A stretch of DNA of 13,091 nt from Candidatus Poribacteria bacterium (GTDB lineage Bacteria; Poribacteria; WGA-4E; WGA-3G), in contig JAPPMR010000957.1 of NCBI GenBank assembly GCA_028818995.1, positions 1-13,091 of the forward strand, in the 5' to 3' direction. The translations under genes were made by a program, and so were the position numbers. Under the pieces are notes generated by a model. That model made no database searches and had not been told where the DNA came from. It saw only the letters and a list, made by a program, of their open reading frames with translations. This document shows positions 1-5,913 of this stretch, piece after piece. Positions within the stretch are counted from its first letter, which is position 1; each line of letters opens with the position of its first letter.

Positions 1-26
1 TTATGTAAATAAGTTCACATATATTC

Positions 27-92
27 TGTAGGAGCGATCTCCGAATCGCGACGAACCTCGCTGGTAGTCGGGAATCGGAGATCCCTCCTACA
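27..92. repeat. Dispersed intergenic inverted repeat, copy 1
   Basis: Two 25-base arms (28-52 and 67-91) flank a 14-base loop. The left arm begins GTAGGAGCGATCTCCGAATC. The reverse complement of the right arm matches it at 22 of 25 positions, and the pair extends one base outward (T27/A92). A closely related element lies at 2582-2645. No gene lies inside it. It looks like a REP or MITE-like hairpin element that would fold as RNA or as cruciform DNA. The function is unknown; a dispersed non-autonomous repeat is the simplest reading. Confidence 0.75.
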
Positions 93-170
93 ACTCATAA
101 GTAAAGTTAATTGTAGAATCCACTATAATAGAACCAGACCAAAAATCTTGAGCAAACATGTTAGGTGAGA

Positions 171-341
171 ATGTTGAAATTACTTGACAAAAAACGGCAG
201 AGAATCCAAGAAATTAAAAGCACACTGAAAACCGAGTATGTCGCTGAAAATTATACCAATTTCGCCATAATTATTGAAAAATCGGCAAAGTCGGAAAGTC
301 CGAAATTTAAAATTAATACCTTAATAAAAAATCCTTTCTAA
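171..341 (+). CDS. Possible small protein, 56 aa, unknown function
   Basis: An ATG at 171 follows AGGTGAG (163-169), although this sits only about one base from the start codon. The frame is open to a TAA at 339-341. The product starts MLKLLDKKRQRIQEIKSTLK, is highly basic and rich in lysine, and is predicted helical in its first half. No signal peptide or membrane segment is visible. The N-terminus weakly resembles the first helix of small nucleotidyltransferase-type proteins (RQRIQEIK...L), but no GSxxxG nucleotidyltransferase motif follows, so it could be a remnant or a chance ORF. A hairpin ending in TTTT lies 55 bases after the stop. The function is not recognised. Confidence 0.3.
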   Translation: MLKLLDKKRQRIQEIKSTLKTEYVAENYTNFAIIIEKSAKSESPKFKINTLIKNPF

Positions 342-379
342 ATCCAGTCAGGTATTGAGTTCAGAGCAATTTTCAAAAA

Positions 380-419
380 GTTACCATGGTAACAAAAAAG
401 TTACCAAATGGTAACTTTT
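380..419. repeat. Twin GTTACC palindromes
   Basis: A perfect 14-base palindrome GTTACCATGGTAAC (380-393) is followed by a second palindrome (396-419) whose arms AAAAGTTACCA and TGGTAACTTTT are separated by two A residues. Both share the core AAAAAGTTACCA. The second resembles a short intrinsic terminator, with its arm ending in TTTT. The pair could equally be a tandem dimer-binding operator, being about 140 bases upstream of the PhyH promoter. Neither role can be decided from sequence alone. Confidence 0.5.
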
Positions 420-531
420 GAGTAGCAGCAATTTCCACATTGCGGTCATAGCATCAACGAATTGCTACTTCATAACTCAAACGGATAATATATAGACAAT
501 TGAATGCCTCTGTGAAAAATTCTGTTTCTCC

Positions 532-563
532 TTGTCTATTGCTCATGTTAATGCTATTATAAT
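532..563 (+). promoter_or_regulatory. Putative sigma70-type promoter for the PhyH gene
   Basis: TTGTCT (532-537) is followed after 17 bases by TATTAT (555-560), which overlaps a perfect TATAAT (558-563). Transcription would begin near 568-572, leaving a leader of about 20 bases before the ATG at 592. This supports choosing 592 over the upstream TTG as the translation start. Confidence 0.5.
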
Positions 564-591
564 CGCAAAAGTTTTTATTCGGAGAACGTTT

Positions 592-1473
592 ATGAGACTA
601 ACACAAGAACAGAAAGACACTTACCGTACAAGGGGGGTCTTGGTGGTCAAAAATGCTTTGACAGATGAAGACACCCAAGCGGTTATAGACGAAATTGAAG
701 ATTGGATTTCAGAACGCGCCAACGCATTACATCAGGAAGGGAAGATTGAAAACCTTTACGAAGATGAACCTTTTGAGAAGCGATTCGGAAAACTCCTTGC
801 ACAGTCTGGCGAAATCGGAAGCGGGATGGACATTATGCACTATCGGGGCAAAGCCATCTTTGAGTTCATGAGAAACGACAACCTGCTTGATGTCATAGAA
901 GGAATTGTCGGTCCCGAAATTACATGCAACCCGATTCAGCATGTGCGCGCGAAACCACCAGTGATTGATGGAAACGCAAGCTGGGCGGGGGGCGTGCCGT
1001 GGCACCAAGATGCTGGCGTTATGATGGAGGAGGCGGAAGGTTCAAATGTCGTTACCTGTTGGCTTCCTTTAGGCGATAGCACAATTGAAATGGGATGCCT
1101 TGAAGCGTTGCCCGGTATTACAGAAGATATTGGATACCTCACACACCAGAAAGAAGGCGGTACCATGATTGTGCCAGATCTAATGCCAGATACTGAACCG
1201 ATGATGCTGGAATGTTATCGAGGTGACATCATCTTACTGAGTCGCTTTACGCCGCACCGTTCGCAACCGAACAAATCAGACCGATGCCGTTGGTCGTTAG
1301 ATCTGCGTTTTCAAACAACAGGACATCATACGGGTAGAACAGCACACCCAGATTTTATTGTCCGTAGCAGTAAGAATCCTGAATCTGTACTGACAGATCA
1401 CGCGGAGTGGTGTCATCTGTGGGTAGACGCATTTGAAAACCCACGTGGCGTTGCTAAACATCGATCTATATAA
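592..1473 (+). CDS. Phytanoyl-CoA dioxygenase (PhyH) family protein
   Basis: This 293-aa product is a non-haem Fe(II)/2-oxoglutarate oxygenase of the PhyH fold, probably cytoplasmic because no signal peptide is visible. The facial triad is His138 and Asp140 in WHQD plus His222 in TPHRSQPN. Arg233, eleven residues after the distal His, occupies the place of the 2-oxoglutarate-binding Arg in human PHYH (H264/R275). The sequence opens with the typical helix LTQEQKDTYRTRGVLVVKNA. The family hydroxylates small molecules, including acyl-CoAs, ectoine and halogenation substrates, so the substrate here cannot be named. The start at ATG 592 is chosen for its GGAGA box (581-585). The gene appears monocistronic, with its own promoter upstream and another promoter-like sequence just after the stop. 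Confidence 0.93.
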   Translation: MRLTQEQKDTYRTRGVLVVKNALTDEDTQAVIDEIEDWISERANALHQEGKIENLYEDEPFEKRFGKLLAQSGEIGSGMDIMHYRGKAIFEFMRNDNLLDVIEGIVGPEITCNPIQHVRAKPPVIDGNASWAGGVPWHQDAGVMMEEAEGSNVVTCWLPLGDSTIEMGCLEALPGITEDIGYLTHQKEGGTMIVPDLMPDTEPMMLECYRGDIILLSRFTPHRSQPNKSDRCRWSLDLRFQTTGHHTGRTAHPDFIVRSSKNPESVLTDHAEWCHLWVDAFENPRGVAKHRSI

Positions 1474-1509
1474 CCATAGGCAGATATTTGCACACCTCAA
1501 ATCAATTTG

Positions 1510-1538
1510 TTGTATTAAATCTGTTTGCGTGATAAAAT
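1510..1538 (+). promoter_or_regulatory. Putative promoter for the first LamG gene
   Basis: TTGTAT (1510-1515), a 17-base spacer and TAAAAT (1533-1538) form a reasonable sigma70-type promoter. It lies 37 bases after the PhyH stop codon and would give a leader of about 80 bases. Confidence 0.45.
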
Positions 1539-1577
1539 AAGTCACACATAAGATTAAACAATGTAGAACAAGGATCG

Positions 1578-1600
1578 GAGAACACCAATAGTTCTCTTTT
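1578..1600 (+). terminator. Hairpin with T-run in the LamG gene leader
   Basis: GAGAAC (1578-1583) pairs with GTTCTC (1591-1596) across the 7-base loop ACCAATA, and TTTT follows directly (1597-1600). It could end the upstream PhyH transcript. It also sits inside the leader of the next gene, downstream of that gene's putative promoter, so attenuation is possible. The stem is only 6 bp, so it is weak. Confidence 0.35.
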
Positions 1601-1624
1601 CTATTAACACATAGGAGGTTAATT

Positions 1625-2377
1625 TTGTATAGATTTATCACATTTATCCTAAGTCTACTACTTGTCTTAGGGTTCAATATGCTCGGTTCAGCAGAGATCA
1701 CAGAGGATATGGTTGTCGCTGCATGGTTATTTGATGGCGATGCCAAAGATTTTTCTGGAAATGGATTTGACGGTGAATCTCAGGGTGGAAAATATGTTGA
1801 TGGTCAAATCGGTAAAGCGATTGAGTTGAACGGTACGAACGAATGGGTTAACATCAACAAGAGGTTGGGTTCGTTTGAGGAAATCACGTTTACACACTGG
1901 GTCAAATGCACTGGACGTGAAAATGGTTGGCGTGTCTTCTATAACGTTAACGGTTGGAAAGCAGGTGATATCCATTATCAGCTGCATCCGAACAATAAAG
2001 TTGAATTTTCTATTCACAGTAACCCTGGTGGCAACGATAAATTCGCTAACTTCGCTGTATCAGGCGGCGAAATGAACAAATGGATACATATTGCAACCGC
2101 TTATAGCGCGAAGGAAGGGAAAATCCGTTTTTACATCAATGGTGAACTTGACGCTGAGAGCGATTGGGGTAATAACCCTGGTGTGCTTGACCCCGGCAGA
2201 ATCGGCGACTGGAACGGTAGTCGACAGTGGCAAGGTCTCCTTGATGAATTCGTCATCTTCAACACCGTATTGAGCGAAGATGATATTAAATCTGTTATGA
2301 ACGATGGGATAGAAGGCGGTCTTGCCGTTGATCCAAAAGAGAAACTGGCTGTCACATGGGGTAGCCTTAAGAAATAG
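1625..2377 (+). CDS. Secreted LamG / concanavalin A-like domain protein
   Basis: This 250-aa product has an N-terminal signal peptide (hydrophobic about 4-20, likely cleaved after GSA at 21-23). One LamG/ConA-like jelly-roll domain spans about 29-226, with the typical entry VVAAWLFDGDAKDFSGNG, the central FYINGELD and the closing GLLDEFVIFNTVLSEDDI. Such domains bind glycans or proteins outside the cell; no catalytic residues are recognisable. The last 17 residues (AVDPKEKLAVTWGSLKK) form a tail after the domain that recurs in the LamG protein at 8786-9655. The start is TTG at 1625, chosen because a perfect AGGAGGT (1613-1619) sits 5 bases upstream and the signal peptide begins exactly there. 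The neighbours give no direct clue to the ligand. Confidence 0.88.
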   Translation: MYRFITFILSLLLVLGFNMLGSAEITEDMVVAAWLFDGDAKDFSGNGFDGESQGGKYVDGQIGKAIELNGTNEWVNINKRLGSFEEITFTHWVKCTGRENGWRVFYNVNGWKAGDIHYQLHPNNKVEFSIHSNPGGNDKFANFAVSGGEMNKWIHIATAYSAKEGKIRFYINGELDAESDWGNNPGVLDPGRIGDWNGSRQWQGLLDEFVIFNTVLSEDDIKSVMNDGIEGGLAVDPKEKLAVTWGSLKK

Positions 2378-2466
2378 GTATAACCTTCAAGCATTTATCT
2401 ATTAATGCTGCAGTAAGAACCAAACCGCGTAGACTCAACACTGCACACTAATAATCAACTCAAGTT

Positions 2467-2489
2467 AGGGCGGACGCAACATCCGCCCT
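2467..2489 (+). terminator. GC-rich hairpin after the LamG gene
   Basis: AGGGCGGA (2467-2474) and TCCGCCCT (2482-2489) form a perfect 8-bp stem with a 7-base loop, about 90 bases after the LamG stop. There is no T-run on either side, so if it ends transcription it is not a classical intrinsic terminator. It could also be a short repetitive hairpin or an RNA-stabilising 3' end. Confidence 0.4.
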
Positions 2490-2581
2490 TCAGCATTCCT
2501 CAATAAAAACCAAATATCCTGAAAAATCAGCAGAGGTATTCAATTCTCCAGTAATTTCACATTTTATTATAAGCCTTTTCT

Positions 2582-2645
2582 TGTAGGAGCGATATCCGAA
2601 TCGCGACGAAAACATTGGTATCGGGAATCGGAGTTCCCTCCTACA
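2582..2645. repeat. Dispersed intergenic inverted repeat, copy 2
   Basis: This is a second copy of the element at 27-92. The left arm (2583-2607) differs from copy 1 at one position and the right arm (2620-2644) at two, while the loop differs in length (12 against 14 bases) and sequence. Arms more conserved than the loop suggest that pairing or protein recognition of the arms matters. Like copy 1, it lies between genes. Confidence 0.75.
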
Positions 2646-2692
2646 ATATAATTAATTGGGAGAAACTCGACAATTGAATGGCTATGGAAAAA

Positions 2693-2712
2693 TCAGTTGA
2701 ATTCTCAACTGA
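2693..2712. promoter_or_regulatory. Palindrome overlapping the -35 element (possible operator)
   Basis: TCAGTTGA (2693-2700) and TCAACTGA (2705-2712) are perfect inverted repeats separated by ATTC. The palindrome covers the -35 hexamer of the promoter at 2697-2725, which is where a dimeric repressor would compete with RNA polymerase. No regulator gene is adjacent. Confidence 0.4.
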
Positions 2713-2725
2713 AATCTTATATAAT
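2697..2725 (+). promoter_or_regulatory. Sigma70-type promoter for the YugP-like peptidase gene
   Basis: TTGAAT (2697-2702), a spacer of exactly 17 bases and a perfect TATAAT (2720-2725) predict a transcript start near 2732 and a leader of about 60 bases before the ATG at 2794. Confidence 0.65.
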
Positions 2726-2793
2726 TTCATTATCTAATAGACACTAATTTACTCATAAATTGATACAAACACAGAAACTTGGAGGTGTTTATC

Positions 2794-3483
2794 ATGTTTT
2801 TTTGGCCTGACCCGATTTACTTTGTATTTCTCGCGCCCGGACTTGCACTATCTCTATATGCGACATGGAAGACAAAATCAACGTTTTCAAAATATTCAAA
2901 AATTGGCTCTCGCAATCGGATGACAGGCGCACAGGCAGCAGCGCTCATGCTGCAAAGAAACGGCATTGATGGCGTCAAAATTGAACACACAGGCGGGTGG
3001 CTAAGCGATCATTATGATCCTCGCAAAAAAGTGCTACGGTTGTCTAACGATGTGTATTCAAGCCATTCGCTGTCTGCAATTGGCGTTGCATGCCATGAAG
3101 CGGGACACGCAATGCAGGACGCACACGGATATGCAATGTTAAACCTCCGCAGCACGCTTGTGCCTGTTACAAATTTCAGTTCAATGTTTTCTTATATTCT
3201 AATAATGGTGGGTTTGTTCATTCAACCATTCATGTTGCTTGGGGTGGCACTGTTTACGGTAGGTGTCGTATTTACACTGGTAACACTCCCAGTGGAATGG
3301 GATGCAAGTAGACGCGCCAGAATTGCGATGGACGAAGCAGGAATGCTTGCCCCAGAAGAAAGTCGTCAAGCGAGCAAAGTGCTCAATGCTGCGTTTTTAA
3401 CCTATCTTGCGGCAGCTGTTACGAGCTTATTAACGCTTCTGTACTTTCTATTCCGTTTAGGGCTTTTGGGTGGTGATGAGTAG
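2794..3483 (+). CDS. YugP-type neutral zinc metallopeptidase, membrane-bound
   Basis: This 229-aa product belongs to the Zn_protease_2 / YugP family of integral-membrane zinc peptidases. The zinc site is HEAGH at 101-105 (His101, Glu102, His105), and Glu168 in LPVEWDASRRA is the probable third ligand, as usual in the family. Membrane segments are visible at about 5-22, two around 131-163 and one at about 199-224. The length matches the family (about 225-230 aa). The start at ATG 2794 has GGAGGTG (2781-2787) six bases upstream; an in-frame TTG at 2779 would bury that ribosome binding site and is rejected. The substrate is unknown. The gene stands alone behind its own promoter and is followed by a convergent gene. 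Confidence 0.92.
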   Translation: MFFWPDPIYFVFLAPGLALSLYATWKTKSTFSKYSKIGSRNRMTGAQAAALMLQRNGIDGVKIEHTGGWLSDHYDPRKKVLRLSNDVYSSHSLSAIGVACHEAGHAMQDAHGYAMLNLRSTLVPVTNFSSMFSYILIMVGLFIQPFMLLGVALFTVGVVFTLVTLPVEWDASRRARIAMDEAGMLAPEESRQASKVLNAAFLTYLAAAVTSLLTLLYFLFRLGLLGGDE

Positions 3484-3496
3484 ATTTTTGGAAGTT

Positions 3497-3517
3497 GGCG
3501 CGGCATGGAACCGCGCC
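3497..3517. terminator. Hairpin between convergent genes
   Basis: GGCGCGG (3497-3503) and CCGCGCC (3511-3517) form a perfect 7-bp, all-GC stem with a 7-base loop, in the 52 bases between two convergent genes. Its position suits a bidirectional terminator, but neither strand has a clear T-run after the stem. Confidence 0.45.
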
Positions 3518-3535
3518 TATTGTAGGGTTGACGAT

Positions 3536-3964
3536 TTAACCTTTGCTTTCAATATCTACACCAGGCCACTGATCATCGCGTTCGGTAATATCAACGACAA
3601 TCCCGTCTGGATCTTCAACTTTGAAAGCAATAGATGGTAATTCATCGGAATTCGCGTCGTAAGGTTTGGTGCCATCTAAACCTTCCCAAGTAATTTCAAA
3701 TCCGAGTTTTTCACATCGTTGTGCTGCTTCTCGCAAATCCGGAACACGGACACCGATGTGGAGATAGTCTAACATTCCTCCGACATGTTGAGGACGGTCG
3801 GGACCGTTATGTTGAAACACACGGAAATTGTGGTAACCGTCAGTCAGATCGTAGCATCCATTCTTCGTTGAGGAAATCCGTAATCCGAGCGCATCGCGCC
3901 AGAAACGGATGCTTTTTTCAAGATTTGTTGTGCGGACACCGATGTGTACAAGTGTTGTTGACAT
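3536..3964 (-). CDS. VOC superfamily (glyoxalase / bleomycin-resistance fold) protein
   Basis: This 142-aa cytoplasmic protein consists of two beta-alpha-beta-beta-beta modules, residues about 3-52 and 65-129, as in glyoxalase I and related metalloenzymes. His7 (LVHIGVRTTNLEKSIRFW), His69 (YLHIGVRVPDL) and Glu128 (VVDITERDD) sit at the usual metal-ligand positions. The fourth ligand, normally near the end of module one, is not obvious; His45 or Gln51 are candidates. PYDANSDELPSIAFKVEDPDG resembles lactoylglutathione-lyase-like proteins, but the substrate could be another isomerase or dioxygenase substrate. AAGGAGA (3971-3977) lies six bases before the ATG. It follows the PhyH gene by 53 bases and is probably co-transcribed with it. 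Confidence 0.85.
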   Translation of the reverse strand: MSTTLVHIGVRTTNLEKSIRFWRDALGLRISSTKNGCYDLTDGYHNFRVFQHNGPDRPQHVGGMLDYLHIGVRVPDLREAAQRCEKLGFEITWEGLDGTKPYDANSDELPSIAFKVEDPDGIVVDITERDDQWPGVDIESKG

Positions 3965-4017
3965 GGAAAATCTCCTTTTTTAAGGCATGTAAGATATTAC
4001 GAAATTTGCCTATGGTT

Positions 4018-4809
4018 TTAAACCCATACAGTTGGTTCTCTATCTTCAGCACGGTGTTCAAAAAGTAATTTAACATCATCAGGAAACTCATCAAACGTTT
4101 CACCGGGAATCGTGGCAGTATTAACACCAAAAAGTTCCAAATTCAACCACCACGGAGCATATCGGACGACAACAGCGGTTCGACGACCATCGCTCGGATT
4201 TTCGGCATTAGAATGCCAAATCCGACTGTCCATGATAAGCACACTGCCCGCACTACCAACGGCTTGCATTTCGCCCTCAAGTGGGTTGCGATCTCCGATA
4301 CCATCTTCTTTACCGCGCGGGTTCCTAAGGTCAACATGTGATTTCGGAACAATCCAAGTGCCACCATTTTCTGTCGTAAAATCGGTGAGCATCCAGAGCG
4401 TGGTAATACCGATAACGGCAGTTGGAAAAGGTTGGGTGATATGCCATTTCTGGTTCAAGTCATACGGAAAATCGGAGTGATATGCACGCACCAATTGATA
4501 ATGTGGTGGGCGAATCTTATACTCTGTTTGGGATATGCGGACTTGCGGTCCCAATAATTCTCGGATAACCGCGAGGAGGCGTTCATTTGCCAGATGTGAT
4601 GCAAAGTTCGGCATAAAACTTATGACATTGCGTTCCCATCTGCCATTATCTTTACTATATTCATTATAATCCGCTTCGGAGGTTTCTACCTCTTCGCGAA
4701 CTGAATCTACTACGTCTGCGGGGACAACATCTTCTAATACGCACCAACCTTCTTCACGCATCTGCGTAACATAAGGGTTGATGGTTTCTGATAGATTTTC
4801 TGTGGTCAT
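4018..4809 (-). CDS. Phytanoyl-CoA dioxygenase (PhyH) family protein, second paralogue
   Basis: This 263-aa Fe(II)/2-oxoglutarate dioxygenase is only distantly related to the protein at 592-1473. The iron ligands are His111 and Asp113 (YHSDFP) and His199 (IWHSNAENPSDGRR). Arg210, eleven residues on, fits the 2-oxoglutarate salt bridge. The segment ENGGTWIVPKSH (147-158) is the typical loop before the second half of the jelly roll. Most PhyH proteins with this layout act on small molecules, and the substrate cannot be assigned. AAAGGAGA (4816-4823) precedes the ATG. A promoter lies at 4844-4872, and the VOC gene follows 53 bases downstream, so the two are likely one unit, possibly with the SCP2 gene as well. 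Confidence 0.93.
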   Translation of the reverse strand: MTTENLSETINPYVTQMREEGWCVLEDVVPADVVDSVREEVETSEADYNEYSKDNGRWERNVISFMPNFASHLANERLLAVIRELLGPQVRISQTEYKIRPPHYQLVRAYHSDFPYDLNQKWHITQPFPTAVIGITTLWMLTDFTTENGGTWIVPKSHVDLRNPRGKEDGIGDRNPLEGEMQAVGSAGSVLIMDSRIWHSNAENPSDGRRTAVVVRYAPWWLNLELFGVNTATIPGETFDEFPDDVKLLFEHRAEDREPTVWV

Positions 4810-4843
4810 TCTACTTCTCCTTTAGAATAACGAAATTAGAAGG

Positions 4844-4872
4844 ATAATAGAGTTTAATAAATTGTACGGCAA
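4844..4872 (-). promoter_or_regulatory. Putative promoter for the second PhyH gene
   Basis: Read on the minus strand, TTGCCG (4872-4867), a 17-base spacer and TATTAT (4849-4844) abut the stop codon of the SCP2-like gene. The PhyH-VOC pair could be transcribed from here, in addition to read-through from the SCP2 gene. Confidence 0.45.
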
Positions 4873-5256
4873 TCAAATACGTTCCTTATTATGGTGAATT
4901 GCTGCCTTAATAAGTGGCGTAAGACGCATAATTTTGCCTAATGAACCAGCGATGCCGATCTCGCGTGTTGTAATCGCGCCCATAACATTGAGTTCGCCTG
5001 TCCAAAATTTGTGTGCTACATCTCCTGTCATCGTCAGTTCTACATCTGGCGTAACGTCAGAACAAGTATCACGAGAAATGGTATATTCCCCATTCGCTGC
5101 GGTTAAGGTCATAACACAATCGGGCATACTGTAATTAAATTGGACGCTTAAATTGAGCGATTTTAACGCCTCTTGCGCTTCCGGTAAGGTGGCAATTTCT
5201 TCAAAAAGGTCGCTGATATAACTATAAAGTTGGTCTGATGTTTCAAATATAGCCAT
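4873..5256 (-). CDS. SCP2 sterol-carrier-like domain protein
   Basis: This 127-aa protein is built almost wholly of one SCP2 fold: an N-terminal helix (MAIFETSDQLYSYISDLFEEI), beta strands from about 36 to 74 (VQFNYSMPDCVMTLTAANG), TPDVELTMTGDVAHKFWTGE, and a C-terminal GSLGKIMRLTPLIKAAI. SCP2 domains bind hydrophobic ligands such as fatty acyl chains or sterol-like lipids; bacterial single-domain forms are mostly uncharacterised. An upstream TTG (5298) would add 14 residues, but those bases look like a promoter and the domain begins at the ATG at 5256, so this start is preferred although it has no clear ribosome binding site. It is divergent from the alkyltransferase gene and upstream of a PhyH gene, which hints at lipid or hydrophobic substrate handling. 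Confidence 0.82.
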   Translation of the reverse strand: MAIFETSDQLYSYISDLFEEIATLPEAQEALKSLNLSVQFNYSMPDCVMTLTAANGEYTISRDTCSDVTPDVELTMTGDVAHKFWTGELNVMGAITTREIGIAGSLGKIMRLTPLIKAAIHHNKERI

Positions 5257-5268
5257 AGTTTGCGGTAT

Positions 5269-5298
5269 AGCATAACTTATAATACACAAGAAGGTCAA
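5269..5298 (-). promoter_or_regulatory. Putative promoter for the SCP2-like gene
   Basis: On the minus strand TTGACC (5298-5293), an 18-base spacer and TATGCT (5274-5269) place the transcript start only a few bases before the ATG at 5256. This implies a very short or absent leader, consistent with the missing ribosome binding site. Confidence 0.35.
5278..5283 (+). promoter_or_regulatory. -10 element for the alkyltransferase gene
   Basis: A perfect TATAAT (5278-5283) stands 22 bases before the ATG at 5306. No good -35 is seen at 17 bases upstream, so the promoter may need an activator or be weak. It overlaps the divergent promoter of the SCP2-like gene, so the two directions could compete. 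Confidence 0.4.
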
Positions 5299-5305
5299 AT
5301 TAAAA

Positions 5306-5911
5306 ATGAATATGAAACCTCCTCAAAATTTTGTTGATGACATTGAAACAATGCTGAATTCCCACGGCAAGGATCAAGTTACCGGAACAATACGAGATTT
5401 TTATGGTCCGAATAATCTCCGATACAAATTGCCTATTGGACATATAGATATAATTCAAACACGTTCTCACATTTCACATATATTTTTTAACGACGATTCC
5501 AAATTTTATGAACCCCCATTCACCCCACAGACCGAGTCGCTAAGACGCACAAAGAATATTTTAGACCGGTATTTTGATGGCGAGTCGGTAGATTTCAGAG
5601 AGATCCCTGTTAAAATAGAGATGGGAACAGACTTTCAGAATTCGGTTTGGAACACTATTCATCAAATTCCGTATGGTGAGGTGCGCAGCTACAAATGGAT
5701 TGCTGAACAAATTGGCAGACCAAAGGCAGTTCGCGCTGTAGGAAATGCTACTGGAAGCAATCCGATAACAATCATAATTCCATGTCATCGTGTAATTGGG
5801 AGCAATGGCAATTTAGGTGGTTATGGAGGTGGTCTTGATCGAAAACGGCAATTTTTAACACTTGAAGGATACCCGGTTGAGGTGTTGCAAAAACCGCGTG
5901 AGAGGTCTTGA
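5306..5911 (+). CDS. ogt: Methylated-DNA--protein-cysteine methyltransferase
   Basis: This 201-aa suicide repair protein moves the alkyl group of O6-alkylguanine in DNA to its own cysteine. The active site PCHRV lies at 159-163 with Cys160, followed by IGSNGNLGGYGGGLDRKRQFLTLEG. The DNA-binding helix-turn-helix is at about 124-148 (GEVRSYKWIAEQIGRPKAVRAVGNA), with the probable arginine finger Arg143 and Asn147. The N-terminal ribonuclease-H-like domain (about 35-100) is divergent, and no AdaA-type domain is present, so it is of the Ogt/MGMT type rather than full Ada. A second in-frame ATG is at 5312. The start at 5306 has only a weak AAGAAGGT upstream (5288-5295). The downstream PLP-enzyme gene nearly overlaps, so the two are co-transcribed. 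Confidence 0.95.
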   Translation: MNMKPPQNFVDDIETMLNSHGKDQVTGTIRDFYGPNNLRYKLPIGHIDIIQTRSHISHIFFNDDSKFYEPPFTPQTESLRRTKNILDRYFDGESVDFREIPVKIEMGTDFQNSVWNTIHQIPYGEVRSYKWIAEQIGRPKAVRAVGNATGSNPITIIIPCHRVIGSNGNLGGYGGGLDRKRQFLTLEGYPVEVLQKPRERS

Positions 5912-5913
5912 TT

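Larger units (their letters stand above)
342..591. other. Intergenic region upstream of the first PhyH gene
   Basis: This stretch has no convincing coding frame. It holds two GTTACC palindromes at 380-419 and a promoter-like pair at 532-563. The nearby frame could be opened as far as a TTG at 532, but that codon overlaps the -35 element and lacks a ribosome binding site, so the segment is treated as untranslated. Confidence 0.6.
2378..2793. other. Intergenic region with hairpin, repeat copy and promoter
   Basis: No gene was found in these 416 bases. In order they contain a GC-rich hairpin (2467-2489), the second dispersed inverted repeat (2582-2645), and a palindrome overlapping a promoter for the membrane peptidase gene (2693-2725), followed by a leader of about 60 bases. 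Confidence 0.7.

Noticed and set aside
495..520. GACAATTGAATG shared with 2669-2680, followed by loosely similar bases
   Set aside because: Several shared 12-mers are expected by chance in AT-rich sequence of this length, and the similarity beyond them is broken by gaps.
532..591. A longer N-terminus for the first PhyH protein starting at TTG 532
   Set aside because: The extra 20 residues lack family similarity, have no ribosome binding site and overlap a promoter; ATG 592 has GGAGA upstream.
1297..1746. Long minus-strand frame of about 149 codons
   Set aside because: It spans the PhyH 3' end, a promoter and the LamG start, shows no family features or ribosome binding site, and is best explained as a shadow of the plus-strand genes.
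5257..5298. Extended N-terminus (TTG 5298) of the SCP2-like protein, resembling a signal peptide
   Set aside because: It is too short and poorly shaped for a signal peptide, overlaps a divergent promoter region, and the SCP2 domain starts at the ATG at 5256.
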